A stretch of DNA of 45,211 bases from Nitrospina sp. (GTDB lineage: Bacteria; Nitrospinota; Nitrospinia; Nitrospinales; Nitrospinaceae), in assembly GCA_020430445.1 (NCBI GenBank), contig JAGQJZ010000012.1, forward strand, positions 1 to 45,211. The letters are read 5' to 3'. Position numbers and translations under genes: made by a program. Below, one piece after another: positions 25,185 through 34,409 of the stretch; position 1 is the stretch's first letter, and each line of letters opens with the position of its first letter. The notes below the pieces were generated by a model, which was not told where the DNA came from, made no database searches, and saw only the letters and a program-made list of their open reading frames with translations.

Positions 25185-27260
25185 ATGATGCAGGAATATA
25201 AGGGCGAGATGGTGTTCATCGGTCTCGCCATGGTGGTTTATCTGGTATGCACGGCGTTCGACGCGTCCGGCAACTTCGCCTATTTCGGATTCCTGTTTGG
25301 GATTTTCGGACTGGTCGTGGCCTGGAAGATTTTCGAATACGTGGACGATCAGCCGGAAGGCAACGAGAAAATGATGGAGATCGCCGAATCCATCCACGAA
25401 GGCGCAATGGTGTTCCTCAAGAGGGAATATAAAATCCTGATGTATTTCATCGTGGCGGTGTTCGCGGTTCTTGTCATCGTCATCTCGGCAACCAAGGGCA
25501 TCTGGATCGGTTTCTGGACGGCGGTGGCCTACATCCTCGGCGCGGTCTGTTCCATGGCGGCGGGTTTCTTCGGCATGAACGCGGCGACCACCGCCAACGT
25601 GCGCACCTCGCAGGCGGCCAACGATGAAGGCCAGGCCAAGGCGCTCGACGTCGCTTTCAACGGCGGCGCGGTCATGGGCCTGTGCGTGGCCAGCCTCGGG
25701 CTGGTCGGCGTCGGCGGGCTGTTCCTCCTCTTCGCGCGCGGTGATTCGATCAGCGTCATCAGCGGGTTCGCCATGGGCGCCAGTTCCATCGCCCTGTTCG
25801 CCCGTGTCGGCGGCGGAATCTACACCAAAATCGCCGACGTCGGTTCCGACCTCGTCGGTAAGGTCGAAGCGGGCATCCCGGAAGACGATCCCCGCAACCC
25901 CGGCGTTATCGCCGACAACGTGGGTGACAACGTGGGCGACACGGCCGGCCTCGGCGCGGACATCTTCGAATCCTACTGCGGGTCCATGATCGCCACCATC
26001 GCCATCGGCGCGGGCATGATGACGCAGACCTTCGAATACATGGCCCTGCCGGTCATCATCGCCATGATCGGGCTCATCGCCTCCATCGTCGGCATCCGCT
26101 CGATCCGCGCGTTGTCCTCCATGGACCCGGCGGACGCGCTGCGCAACTCGACGTTCATCTCGGCGGCGGTCATGCTGTTCGCTTCCTTCATCGTGATCGA
26201 ATTCATCGGCCTGCCGCGCGGCGTCTTCGGCGCTCTGGCGTTCGGTTGTTTCGCCGGCATCCTGATCGGTCTCATCACGGAATACTACACCGCCGGCAAG
26301 CCGGTGGTTAAAATCGCCGAATCCAGCCAGACCGGCGTGGCCACGGTCATGATCACCGGTCTCGCGGTGGCCATGGAAAGCTGCGCCGCGCCGATCCTGA
26401 CGATCGCCGTTGCGATCTTCGCCGCAGCCAAGTTCGCTGGTCTCTACGGCGTCGCCCTGGCGGCGGTCGGCATGCTGGCCACGGTCGGCATCACCATGTC
26501 GGTCGACGCCTACGGCCCCATCGCGGACAACGCGGGCGGCATCTCGGAAATGGCGGGCCTGGGACCGGAGACGCGGAAAATCACCGACAGCCTCGACGCA
26601 CTGGGCAACACCACGGCGGCGATCGGTAAAGGTTTCGCCATCGGTTCGGCTGCGCTCACGGCACTGGCCCTGTTCTCCGCCTACACCCAGGCGGCGGGCA
26701 TCAGCGTGATCGACATCACAAACGTTTACGTCATTATCGGCGTGCTCATCGGCGGGGTCATTCCCTTCGTTGTCGCCGCCATGACCATGACCTCGGTCGG
26801 TCGCGGCGCGTTCACCATGGTTGAGGAAATCCGCCGTCAGTTCCGCGAGATTCCCGGCATCATGGAAGGCACCGGCAAGCCGGACACGGCCCGCTGCATC
26901 GACATCAGCACCACCGCCGCGTTGCGCGAGATGATCGCGCCCGGCGTGGTTGCGATCACCATGCCCATCATCATCGGCTTTTTACTCGGTAAGGAATCGT
27001 TGGGCGGTATGCTGGTCGGTGCGACGCTCAGCGGCGTACTCCTCGCCTTGTTCATGTCCAACGGCGGCGGCGCCTGGGACAACGCCAAGAAGTATGTTGA
27101 AGGCGGCCAACTGGGCGGCAAGGGCTCCGAAGCGCACAAGGCAACGGTCGTCGGCGATACCGTGGGCGATCCGCTCAAGGACACCTCCGGCCCGGCGATG
27201 AACATCCTCATCAAGCTGATGTCCATCGTTTCCCTGGTGCTGGCGCCGATGTTCCTGTAA
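25185..27260 (+). CDS. hppA: membrane-bound pyrophosphatase, K+-dependent type
   Basis: Couples hydrolysis of pyrophosphate to H+ (or Na+) transport. The 691 residues have about 16 helices. Active-site motifs are [11 protein letters not shown] from D218, EDDPRNPG and DNVGDNVGD, plus the late [14 protein letters not shown]. The subtype motif is [10 protein letters not shown] at 474-483: Ala478 and Gly481 occupy the places where K+-independent enzymes have Lys and Thr, so this should be K+-dependent. Ion specificity is not decided from sequence alone. GGAGG lies about 10 nt before the ATG, and a strong terminator follows at 27281. Confidence 0.96.
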   Translation: MMQEYKGEMVFIGLAMVVYLVCTAFDASGNFAYFGFLFGIFGLVVAWKIFEYVDDQPEGNEKMMEIAESIHEGAMVFLKREYKILMYFIVAVFAVLVIVISATKGIWIGFWTAVAYILGAVCSMAAGFFGMNAATTANVRTSQAANDEGQAKALDVAFNGGAVMGLCVASLGLVGVGGLFLLFARGDSISVISGFAMGASSIALFARVGGGIYTKIADVGSDLVGKVEAGIPEDDPRNPGVIADNVGDNVGDTAGLGADIFESYCGSMIATIAIGAGMMTQTFEYMALPVIIAMIGLIASIVGIRSIRALSSMDPADALRNSTFISAAVMLFASFIVIEFIGLPRGVFGALAFGCFAGILIGLITEYYTAGKPVVKIAESSQTGVATVMITGLAVAMESCAAPILTIAVAIFAAAKFAGLYGVALAAVGMLATVGITMSVDAYGPIADNAGGISEMAGLGPETRKITDSLDALGNTTAAIGKGFAIGSAALTALALFSAYTQAAGISVIDITNVYVIIGVLIGGVIPFVVAAMTMTSVGRGAFTMVEEIRRQFREIPGIMEGTGKPDTARCIDISTTAALREMIAPGVVAITMPIIIGFLLGKESLGGMLVGATLSGVLLALFMSNGGGAWDNAKKYVEGGQLGGKGSEAHKATVVGDTVGDPLKDTSGPAMNILIKLMSIVSLVLAPMFL

Positions 27261-27280
27261 TACTGCTTTTGCCAGAATCA

Positions 27281-27314
27281 AACCGGGATGGGGCACCCCC
27301 ATCCCGGTTTTTTT
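27281..27314 (+). terminator. rho-independent terminator after hppA
   Basis: AACCGGGATGGG at 27281-27292 pairs with CCCATCCCGGTT at 27298-27309 around a 5-nt loop, followed by a T run to 27314. It also overlaps the first open codons upstream of mqnA, which rules out an earlier mqnA start. Confidence 0.92.
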
Positions 27315-27338
27315 GTTTCCGCATCAAGTGAAAACACC

Positions 27339-28151
27339 ATGACCACGACCCACCTGCGAATGGGAATCCACGATTTCCTGAACGCCCAGCCTCTGCTCCT
27401 TCCCCTGCAGATGGACGCCCAACGCCTGAATCTCGACCTGGTGATCCGCAATCCGGCGGACCTCGCAGTCATGCTCAAGGCGGGCGAGCTCGATCTCGCC
27501 ATGATCCCGAGCATCGAATACCTGAAGGACGCCGACGCCTACCGCCTCATGCCCGGTATCTGCATCGCCTCGCACGGACCGGTGGGGAGCGTCCTGCTGG
27601 TCAGCAAACTGCCGCTGGACCAGGTGCGCACACTGGCGGTCGACAACCGCTCGCGCACGTCAACGGCGCTGCTCACCATCCTGTTCAACCGCCGGCTGGC
27701 GCCGTTCGCGTTGAAGGGTCCGGCGGACCCGGACCCGGAAACCATGCTCAGGCAGAACGACGCGGCGATGATCATCGGCGACCAGGCCTTCCTCATAGAA
27801 GAGAACCACCCGGACCTGACGGTATACGACCTCAGTCAGGAGTGGTTCCGCCTCACGGGAAAATCGTTCGTCCACGCGGTGGTGGCGGTACGGCCGGAGG
27901 TGCGCCCGCCGCAGGAGCTGATCCAGTTCCTCAAGGGATTGCCGGAAATGGGAAGGGCCATGCTCGACACCATCGTCATTCTGCCCCGCGTACGCGAATC
28001 GGGCCTCTCCCCGGAAGGCTGCCGCACCTACCTGACGGAACGCATCCACTACACCCTCGAAGAAAAAGCACTGGACGGGCTCATGCACTTCCGCGAAGCC
28101 TGCTTCAAAACCCGCCTGCTCGACCATCAGCACCCCATCGAATTCACCTAA
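27339..28151 (+). CDS. mqnA: chorismate dehydratase MqnA (futalosine menaquinone pathway)
   Basis: First step of the futalosine route to menaquinone: chorismate to 3-enolpyruvyl-benzoate. The 270 residues have the periplasmic-binding-like fold of the family: GIHDFLNAQPL at about 9-19 (family SYLNAKPL), the loop LDLAMIPSIEYL at about 51-62, VDNRSRTSTALL at about 101-112, and a late MIIGDQAFL. The frame runs 17 codons further up, but into the hppA terminator. The other mqn genes are not in this window. The stop is directly followed by a B-type repeat. Confidence 0.85.
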   Translation: MTTTHLRMGIHDFLNAQPLLLPLQMDAQRLNLDLVIRNPADLAVMLKAGELDLAMIPSIEYLKDADAYRLMPGICIASHGPVGSVLLVSKLPLDQVRTLAVDNRSRTSTALLTILFNRRLAPFALKGPADPDPETMLRQNDAAMIIGDQAFLIEENHPDLTVYDLSQEWFRLTGKSFVHAVVAVRPEVRPPQELIQFLKGLPEMGRAMLDTIVILPRVRESGLSPEGCRTYLTERIHYTLEEKALDGLMHFREACFKTRLLDHQHPIEFT

Positions 28152-28214
28152 TCTTCGCCGGAGGGGCGGCTTCTTGACACAAAAGCTGTCTTCGATGGGT
28201 TTTACCGCAGAATC
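28152..28214 (+). repeat. B-type 3'-end repeat, copy 7 (abuts the mqnA stop codon)
   Basis: Starts at the base after TAA (28149-28151): TCTTCGCCGGAGGGGCGGC, TTCTTG, ACACAAAAGC, TCTTCGATGGG, TTTTACCGCAGAATC. The best-preserved copy; its 5' hairpin is CGCC-GGAGG-GGCG. Confidence 0.8.
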
Positions 28215-28242
28215 AAATCAAAAAACCGGGACACACAAAACG

Positions 28243-28302
28243 TGTCGTTCTGAGGCTTCCGCCAGAGTCTGCCCTGAGTTTGTCGAAGCAAAGTCTCGCC
28301 TT
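28243..28302 (-). repeat. A-type dispersed repeat, copy 8
   Basis: Plus strand reads TGTCGTTCTGAGG, a centre with CTGAGTTTGTCGAAGC, and AAGTCTCGCCTT. It is orientated relative to the B copy before it as at the other loci, 28 bp after that B copy. Confidence 0.55.
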
Positions 28303-28365
28303 GGAGTTTTGGGGCTTGGCTTTTTTGCTACCCCCCAGTCTATTCGAAGGCAAACAACGATCCGT

Positions 28366-28413
28366 GTTGCCTCATTTCGACAAGCTCAATGTGACAACAC
28401 AAAGGCTCAACCC
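28366..28413 (-). repeat. C-type dispersed repeat, copy 1
   Basis: On the minus strand: GGGTTGAGCCTTTGTGTTG, TCACATTGAGCTTGTCGAA, ATGAGGCAAC. Matches 34303-34350 over about 48 bp with few differences. Confidence 0.65.
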
Positions 28414-28430
28414 TCCGCCGTCCACCTCAC

Positions 28431-28515
28431 GTGTCATTCTGAACGGAGCCATGGCGGAGTGAAGAATCCCGCCTTTGCTCTTCGCCGGAGGGCTAACGTA
28501 AAAAACCTTCACGCT
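28431..28515 (-). repeat. A-type dispersed repeat, copy 9, with a truncated B element after it
   Basis: Plus strand: GTGTCATTCTGAACGGAGCC, ATGGCGGAG, GAAGAATCCCGCC and TTTGCTC to about 28476. Directly after it, TCTTCGCCGGAGGG (about 28478-28491) repeats the 5' end of B copy 7 and then diverges. Confidence 0.65.
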
Positions 28516-28525
28516 GGGCCCATGG

Positions 28526-29197
28526 TCAATTTCCTTGGAGCAGGGCGGCGATTCTATCGAATCCTTTTTCGCGGGCGTGCTCAAGAGGGGTGACACCATC
28601 GTGGTCCGGGATGCTGACATCGGCTCCGGCGTCCACCAGCATCCGCACGATCGCCTGGTGGCGTGGGCCGCCGTCGCTGAGGACGATGGCCTCCATCAGC
28701 GCGGTCCATCCCAGATGGTTGACGTGATCGATGTCCACCCCGGTGGTGAGCAGCAGTTTGACCACTTCGACGTAGCCGCGCTCGCAGGCGGGAATGAGCG
28801 GGGTGCCGCCGTAACGGTTGAAAATGTTGAAATCAGGATTGGCTTTGAGGATGAGCTTTAAAATTTCGAGCCGGCCGCTGGCCCCGGCAAGCAACAGGGG
28901 ACTGTCTTCAATTTTATCCTGTGCGTTGACATCGGCTCCGGCGTCGATCAGCAGGCGGGCAATTTCCACGCGGTTGCCGTCGACCGCATGCAGCAGGGCG
29001 GTTCTGCCCCTCAGGTCGTGGAAATCGACCTCCACTCCCTGCCGCAACAGTTCACGGACTGTGGACAAATCGTTTTCGGTGACCGCCTGGATCAACTGAC
29101 GGCCATGGCCGCCTGCGGGCCAGGCCTGTTCGGCAAGGCCCAGCAATCCCGCCAGGAACATCAAACCCAGAACGCGGACGCGGCAGGGCAGACTCAT
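28526..29197 (-). CDS. secreted ankyrin-repeat protein
   Basis: A 223-residue protein with an N-terminal signal peptide (hydrophobic to about residue 24, probable cleavage near AWPAGG) and about five ankyrin repeats (about 35-215; units such as GRTALLHAVDGNRVEIARLL, GGTPLIPACERGYVEVVKLL and DGVTPLEHAREKGF). These repeats bind proteins, here presumably in the periplasm. Its ATG overlaps the TM2 gene stop as ATGA, so both are made together. Partner unknown. Confidence 0.88.
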   Translation of the reverse strand: MSLPCRVRVLGLMFLAGLLGLAEQAWPAGGHGRQLIQAVTENDLSTVRELLRQGVEVDFHDLRGRTALLHAVDGNRVEIARLLIDAGADVNAQDKIEDSPLLLAGASGRLEILKLILKANPDFNIFNRYGGTPLIPACERGYVEVVKLLLTTGVDIDHVNHLGWTALMEAIVLSDGGPRHQAIVRMLVDAGADVSIPDHDGVTPLEHAREKGFDRIAALLQGN

Positions 29198-29604
29198 ACC
29201 CGCCGTCCCGCTTCTTCTTCGTGGATTTCCGCGATCTGTTTGTTGAGGTTCCAGAAGTCGTACACCACGCCAACGAGAAGCAGCCCACCGGTCAGCAAAT
29301 AAAGCAGGCCGGTCCAGATTTTCCCCATGTAAAACCGGTGGATGCCCAGCCAGCCGAGAAAGGTGAGCAGGATCCAGGCGACGCTGTAGCTGAGGCGGCC
29401 GTCAGTGAACCTGAGGTCCGCCTCGCGGTCCAGGGAAGGGATGAGGAACAAGTCGACAATCCATCCGATGAGGAACAAACCGAAGGTGAGAAAGTAAATG
29501 GTCCCGCTGACCGGCTTGCCGTAATAAAAGCGGTGCGCGCCGGTGAAGCCGAAAAACCAGAGCAGGTAACCGATCGTTTTGCTGTGCGTGTCCTGTTGAC
29601 TCAT
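29194..29604 (-). CDS. membrane protein with two TM2 domains
   Basis: A 136-residue protein holding two TM2 units: the first at about 8-55 (YLLWFFGFTGAHRFYYGK, then two helices), the second at about 74-122 (AWILLTFLGWLGIHRFYMGK, then two helices). The GxHRFYxGK turn is diagnostic in both. Bacterial TM2 proteins have no settled function. It leads a two-gene unit with the ankyrin protein and is divergent from pyk. Confidence 0.88.
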   Translation of the reverse strand: MSQQDTHSKTIGYLLWFFGFTGAHRFYYGKPVSGTIYFLTFGLFLIGWIVDLFLIPSLDREADLRFTDGRLSYSVAWILLTFLGWLGIHRFYMGKIWTGLLYLLTGGLLLVGVVYDFWNLNKQIAEIHEEEAGRRV

Positions 29605-29672
29605 TCAATGTTCCTTATGTGATTGCCATCTATTCATCATAACAAAATGACGCCGCTAAGAAAGCCGCAATT

Positions 29673-29689
29673 GCGGAGTGCTGCTCCGC
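29673..29689. other. short hairpin in the pyk upstream region
   Basis: GCGGAG at 29673-29678 pairs with CTCCGC at 29684-29689 around a 5-nt loop, in the 249-bp divergent spacer between the TM2 gene and pyk. Further on, TATACT at 29810-29815 could be a -10 box for pyk, without a good -35. Confidence 0.4.
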
Positions 29690-29853
29690 TGATAGACCGT
29701 CCCCGGAATGAACAACGCTTTAATTTTTTGGCTCCTCTTGACCTCAAGGCAAACAGTGCATCGTCCGGTCTTTTGAAACATTCCTCATCCGGTTCCATTT
29801 CGAATGGCTTATACTGATTGGGTTTTATTCCTCCCCAGAATACGAGGCAAGCG

Positions 29854-31281
29854 ATGCCGTTCAAGATGACCCGAATCATCGCCACGCTGGGTCCGGCGAG
29901 CGCGGGCAAGGCCACCATTACGCGGCTGGTGAAAGCGGGCGTGAACGTGTTCCGCCTCAACATGTCGCACGGGCGCTACGCGGACCTGGAGCAGTGGATC
30001 GGCTGGATCCGCCGCGTCGAAAAGGAGCAGGACATGGCGCTTGGCATCCTGATCGACCTGCAGGGACCCAAAATCCGCGTCGGCAAATTTGAAAACGGGT
30101 ACCTGCACCTGAACACGGGCGACCGGCTGACCTTCACCACACGCCGGGTCACAGGCGGCCCGGGGCTGGTGCCGGTGCAGTTCGTCGATTTCGCGAAATC
30201 CGTCAAACGCGGCAACCGGGTGTACCTCAATGACGGCAACCTGTGCGTGCAGGTGCTCCGGGTACGCGGGCAGGATGTTGAGGTGAAGGTGGAGGTCGGC
30301 GGCGTGTTGTCGGACTTCAAGGGCGTGAACCTGCCCGACGCGGAGATCAAAAGCAGCCCCATCACCGCCAAGGACAAGCGCGACCTCAAATTCGGCCTTA
30401 AAGCGGGCGCGGATTACGTCGGTCTGTCGTTCGTCGGTTCGGCCGACGACATCCATCAGCTCCGGCGCATGATCAAACGCCACAAAAGCAGGGCACACAT
30501 CATCGCCAAGATTGAACGCAAGTCAGCGGTGGCGTGTTACAAGGAAATCATCGAAGCCGCGGACGGGGTGATGGTGGCGCGCGGCGACCTCGGCATCGAG
30601 ATCCCGCTGAAGCAGGTGCCGGTGATCCAGCGGAAAATTCTGCGCGAGTGCGCTTCGAAGGCGAAGCCCGCCATCGTCGCCACGCAGATGCTCGAGTCCA
30701 TGGTGGAGCACAACCGGCCGACGCGGGCGGAAGTCTCCGATGTTTCCACCGCCGTCATGGAGGGCGCGGACGCGGTGATGCTGTCCGCCGAGACAGCAAC
30801 GGGACGCCACCCGGTGGAGGCGGTGAAGATCATGGCCGAGACCGCCCGCGAGATGGAAATCTACCAGGCAAACCACAGTCGGATACTGCACTGGAGCCGG
30901 TTTTTCAAGGACGACCCGCCGATTTCCCTGGGCATCGCCTATTCCGCCAACCGGCTGGTGGAACTGCTCGGCGGCAAGGCGCTGATGGTGTTCACCCGCA
31001 CCGGCGGCACCGCGCGGCAGGTGGCTTCGCCCCGGCCCAACGTGCCGATTTTCACTTTCACCGACAATCTGGAATGCGCCCGGCGTACGGCGCTCATTCG
31101 CGGCACGGTGCCCATTCTCATCAAAAAGAAGGGCAGTTTCATGCAGGACCTGTCTCCCTTCATGCAGCGCGTCAAAGAGACCCGGCTGGTGAAAAAGGGC
31201 GACCGCATCATTCTCACCACCGGCGTTCCCCTCGGCGTCCCGCAATGGACCAATGTCATCCGGGTCGAAATCGTTCCCTAA
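29854..31281 (+). CDS. pyk: pyruvate kinase
   Basis: Last step of glycolysis: PEP plus ADP to pyruvate plus ATP. The 475 residues have TRIIATLGPAS near the N-terminus, RLNMSHG, DLQGPKIRVG, the substrate/metal segment IAKIERKSA, MVARGDLGIEIP, and SAETATGRHPVEAV; a C-terminal allosteric domain follows (about 350-475). GAGG at 29844-29847 selects the ATG at 29854; the frame is open to a TTG at 29818, which has no ribosome site. Transcribed alone. Confidence 0.95.
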   Translation: MPFKMTRIIATLGPASAGKATITRLVKAGVNVFRLNMSHGRYADLEQWIGWIRRVEKEQDMALGILIDLQGPKIRVGKFENGYLHLNTGDRLTFTTRRVTGGPGLVPVQFVDFAKSVKRGNRVYLNDGNLCVQVLRVRGQDVEVKVEVGGVLSDFKGVNLPDAEIKSSPITAKDKRDLKFGLKAGADYVGLSFVGSADDIHQLRRMIKRHKSRAHIIAKIERKSAVACYKEIIEAADGVMVARGDLGIEIPLKQVPVIQRKILRECASKAKPAIVATQMLESMVEHNRPTRAEVSDVSTAVMEGADAVMLSAETATGRHPVEAVKIMAETAREMEIYQANHSRILHWSRFFKDDPPISLGIAYSANRLVELLGGKALMVFTRTGGTARQVASPRPNVPIFTFTDNLECARRTALIRGTVPILIKKKGSFMQDLSPFMQRVKETRLVKKGDRIILTTGVPLGVPQWTNVIRVEIVP

Positions 31282-31296
31282 CCGGATAAGTTTTCG

Positions 31297-31302
31297 TATA
31301 AT
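31297..31302 (+). promoter_or_regulatory. possible -10 box for glsA
   Basis: A perfect TATAAT 37 bp before the glsA start codon. The sequence 17 bp upstream (TTCCCT, inside the end of pyk) is a poor -35 box, so an activator or an extended form would be needed. Confidence 0.35.
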
Positions 31303-31338
31303 TTCCCCTCACGGCAAACATCCCACAATCACTTCCCG

Positions 31339-32253
31339 ATGAACTATAAAAAGATATTTACTGAAATTGAAAATGAATTCCCCAAAATGGAAGACCCGGG
31401 CCGTGTGCCCTCTTACATCCCAGAGTTGGGGAGCATCGATCCGGAAAAATTTGGAATTCACCTCGCAACGGTCACCAACCGGAACTACAGTCTGGGCGAT
31501 TCCGACGAGAAGTTTTCCCTGCAGAGCATCGCCAAGGTGCTGGCCCTGACGCTGGCCTTTAAACTGGAGGACGAAAACCTCTGGAACCGCGTTGGCGTGG
31601 AACCCTCCGGCACCCCGTTCAATTCCCTGGTCCAGTTGGATTTTGAAAAAGGCGTGCCGCGCAATCCGCTGATCAATGCAGGGGCCCTTGTCATATGCGA
31701 TGTCCTTGTGAGCCGCCTGAAAAACCCCCGGCACGAGTTTCTCGAGTTTGTCCGGAACTTTTCAGGAAACCCGAATATCGATTACAACATGAAAGTCGCC
31801 GAATCCGAAAAGCAAACCAGCCACAGGAACGCGGCGCTGATCAACCTGATGAAAGATTATGGCAACATCAAAAACGATATTGGAATTGTTCTGGATTTTT
31901 ATTTCAACCTCTGTTCCCTGGAAATGACATGTAAAGAGCTGGCCCATGTCTTTTTGTTTCTCGCCGCGCACGGAACCCACCCCAAAACAAAAATCGAGGT
32001 CATTAGCGGTAGCAAAGCAAAACGTATAAATGCGATAATGCTTCTATGCGGTTTTTATGACGAGGCGGGAGAGTTTTCGTTCAAGGTTGGACTGCCCGGA
32101 AAAAGCGGTGTCGGCGGCGGAATCATCGCCGTCCATCCGGAACAGTACAGCATCGCGGTTTGGAGTCCCAGACTGAACAAAAAAGGCAACTCCTACAAAG
32201 GAATGAAAGTTCTGGAATTTCTCACCGACAGGACCCAGTCTTCTATTTTCTGA
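31339..32253 (+). CDS. glsA: glutaminase
   Basis: Serine-dependent glutaminase with the beta-lactamase-like fold: glutamine to glutamate plus ammonia. The 304 residues are the usual length. The catalytic SxxK is in FSLQSIAKVLAL (S68, K71), with INAGALV near 112, LINLMKDYGN, and the late GKSGVGGGIIAV. The second half of the gene is noticeably more A/T-rich than pyk before it, which may mean recent acquisition. It ends before a strong terminator. Confidence 0.93.
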   Translation: MNYKKIFTEIENEFPKMEDPGRVPSYIPELGSIDPEKFGIHLATVTNRNYSLGDSDEKFSLQSIAKVLALTLAFKLEDENLWNRVGVEPSGTPFNSLVQLDFEKGVPRNPLINAGALVICDVLVSRLKNPRHEFLEFVRNFSGNPNIDYNMKVAESEKQTSHRNAALINLMKDYGNIKNDIGIVLDFYFNLCSLEMTCKELAHVFLFLAAHGTHPKTKIEVISGSKAKRINAIMLLCGFYDEAGEFSFKVGLPGKSGVGGGIIAVHPEQYSIAVWSPRLNKKGNSYKGMKVLEFLTDRTQSSIF

Positions 32254-32305
32254 TCGTGCGCGGCTCCCCGGCACATGTCAAACCATCCACAACACTACTG
32301 TCATT

Positions 32306-32330
32306 CGGTGACTGCAGGTCACCGTTTTTT
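32306..32330 (+). terminator. rho-independent terminator after glsA
   Basis: CGGTGAC at 32306-32312 pairs perfectly with GTCACCG at 32318-32324 around TGCAG, followed by six T residues. It ends 17 bp before the start of the MscS-like gene. Confidence 0.9.
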
Positions 32331-32347
32331 CATAAGGTTACCGGCTC

Positions 32348-34198
32348 GTGAAATTATTCTTTAAAGAAATTTTGATTTTCCTTTCGGCTCTTTTCCTGGT
32401 GACAGGTTCGGCCACGGCCCAAATCCAGGTGGCCAAGCACACCGGCAATGAAAAGCACCTTGGGGAGGCAAAACCGGATCTCAATAAAAAAGAAAACGCC
32501 TCCACACCTGAAAAAGACGGCAGCAAGAAAGCCGAACCCGCCGCTCCCGTTCCGGAGCAGTTGCCCTCTCCGCTGGAGAAACTGCGCTTCCAGATTCTCC
32601 AGGTCACCAAACGGAGCGTGCTGGTTCGCGACGAACTGAAAGAACTGAAGAAAAGCGTTCCCACCAAGGAAGTCCTGGACCGCATTGAGGCCCTGCAAAA
32701 AGAACTCGACAGCCTGAACCAGAATTTCGAAACACTGGCCACGCAACTGCACGCCACGGAAATTCCCAAACCGGAAGCGCTCAAAACCACCTGGCTGGAT
32801 GAACTGAACGAGATCACCCGCCCGATTCTCGACGCGGTCCGGGAGATCACCCAGCGGCCGCGGCGGATCGACAACCTCAAGGCCCGGATCGATACGCTGC
32901 AAAACCAGATTCTGCGTTACCAGGAGGCGCGCAAAAACCTGGGAGCCCTGCTGCAACTCAACGGCAACCTTCCCGAGGTGATCGAAGACGATAAAAAAAA
33001 GGACATCAGCGAAAAACAGTTGAGAACCAGTTACAAGGAAAACCTGCAACGGCTGGTCGACAAATACAACCCTGAAATCCTGCAACTCGAACTGGAAGAA
33101 ACCCGCCGCACCCTGCGCGAACTGCAAACCGACGGCACCACCGTGTTCAGCGTGGTGTCCGAATCCGTCGGTGAATTCTTCAAAGAACGTGGCTACCACT
33201 TTACCGTTGCGTTGTCCACCTTCATCGGCCTGTGGTGGATACTGGCCCTGATTTACACGATTCTCAATGAAAAAACGAAACTGCTGTCGAGAGTCCCGCG
33301 GTCGGTACGCAAGATTTTCAAAACCACATACAATATCGTCGTCTTTCTCATTGCCGTTCTGGCCAGCCTGACCGTTCTCTACCTGATGGACGACTGGCTT
33401 TTGCTCAGCTTTTTCGTCCTGCTCCTGATGGCGCTGGGCTGGACTTCGCGGCAGTTGATCCCCCAGTTCCTGCAAGAGCTGCGCCTCATTCTGAACTTCG
33501 GCACCGTGCGCGAGGGCGAACGGATGTTCTGGAAAGGCGTGCCGTGGCTGGTGAAGGAAATCGGCTTCCATGCCACGTTGATGAACCCGCGCCTGGACGG
33601 CGGCATGCTGTACCTTCCTGTCGGCGAATTGATCGGCCAGCACTCGCGGCCCTTCGTTAAAGATGAAGAATGGTTTCCCACCAACCAGGGCGATTGGGTG
33701 TTCTTGTCCGATGACGTGTTCGGCAAGGTCCTCAGCCAGACCCCCGAGCAGGTGATCCTGGAACACTACGGTTCCCGAAAATATTATCTGACTCCGGAGT
33801 TTCTCACCATGAAGCCGCGGAACATTTCATCCGGCTTTGCCCTGGTGGTCAAGTTCGGGTTGGACTACGCCGAGCAGGCCCGTATCTGCGAGGAACTGCC
33901 GGAACTGTTTCAGGCGGATGTCGAGAAACACATCGCCGACCTGCAGGAGCAGAAACCGCCGGTATTCGACCTGATCAAGGTGCAGTTCTCCGACGCCGGG
34001 GCCAGCAGCCTGAACCTGATCCTGATCGCCATGGTCAACGGCACCTATGCCCAGGATTATTTTTCCCTGCAGAGGCGGCTCAACAACATCATGGTGCAGA
34101 CCTGCAACGAGAACAACCTCGTCATTCCGTTCAACCAGATGACGCTGAGCCTGTCGCCGGACACCATTGATTTGGTGAATCAAAAAACCACAAGCTGA
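32348..34198 (+). CDS. MscS-family mechanosensitive channel with long periplasmic coiled-coil domain
   Basis: A 616-residue protein: signal peptide (to about ATA-24), a charged periplasmic region with coiled-coil stretches (about 75-265), three membrane helices (about 285-308, 333-355 and 358-378), then the MscS beta domain (LNFGTVREGERMFWKGVPW near 382-400) and the cytoplasmic alpha/beta domain ending VIPFNQMTLSLSP. The layout is like MscK/YbdG-type large members. It would release solutes under membrane tension. The usual Gly/Ala-packed pore helix is not obvious, so gating may differ. The start is GTG at 32348, preceded by a weak AAGG. Confidence 0.83.
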   Translation: MKLFFKEILIFLSALFLVTGSATAQIQVAKHTGNEKHLGEAKPDLNKKENASTPEKDGSKKAEPAAPVPEQLPSPLEKLRFQILQVTKRSVLVRDELKELKKSVPTKEVLDRIEALQKELDSLNQNFETLATQLHATEIPKPEALKTTWLDELNEITRPILDAVREITQRPRRIDNLKARIDTLQNQILRYQEARKNLGALLQLNGNLPEVIEDDKKKDISEKQLRTSYKENLQRLVDKYNPEILQLELEETRRTLRELQTDGTTVFSVVSESVGEFFKERGYHFTVALSTFIGLWWILALIYTILNEKTKLLSRVPRSVRKIFKTTYNIVVFLIAVLASLTVLYLMDDWLLLSFFVLLLMALGWTSRQLIPQFLQELRLILNFGTVREGERMFWKGVPWLVKEIGFHATLMNPRLDGGMLYLPVGELIGQHSRPFVKDEEWFPTNQGDWVFLSDDVFGKVLSQTPEQVILEHYGSRKYYLTPEFLTMKPRNISSGFALVVKFGLDYAEQARICEELPELFQADVEKHIADLQEQKPPVFDLIKVQFSDAGASSLNLILIAMVNGTYAQDYFSLQRRLNNIMVQTCNENNLVIPFNQMTLSLSPDTIDLVNQKTTS

Positions 34199-34234
34199 AC
34201 GGGCTTCTTCCCGATGAGACCTTTGCAAAAACGT

Positions 34235-34285
34235 CCGAGGCGGGATTCTTCGGACCATACGGTCGGCAACGCCTCTCAGCAGGAC
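34235..34285 (+). repeat. A-type dispersed repeat, copy 10 (degenerate)
   Basis: GAGGCGGGATTCTTCG arm, hairpin GACC-ATAC-GGTC, then CTCTCAGCAGGACAG in place of the usual right arm. The hairpin is of the same subtype as copy 4. Confidence 0.55.
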
Positions 34286-34302
34286 AGGGTTGAGTATTGA
34301 GC

Positions 34303-34391
34303 GGTTGTGCCTTTGGGTTGTCACCCTGAACCTGTCGAGGGGGAGGCAACCCGACCCTGCGACCACATTTCGAGCGGGCCTGATGTGACAA
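34303..34391. repeat. C-type dispersed repeat, copy 2, with an inverted partial copy
   Basis: 34303-34350 matches the C copy at 28366-28413 (minus). 34365-34391 is a partial inverted copy (CATTTCGAGCGGG, TGATGTGACAAC), so GTTGTCAC near 34317 can pair with GTGACAAC at the far end. Confidence 0.6.
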
Positions 34392-34409
34392 CGGAAAAGC
34401 TCTCATCCA

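Noticed and set aside
28243-28480. Possible CRISPR-like array of repeats
   Set aside because: Copies differ in sequence and spacing, are found across the window at gene ends, and there are no cas genes.
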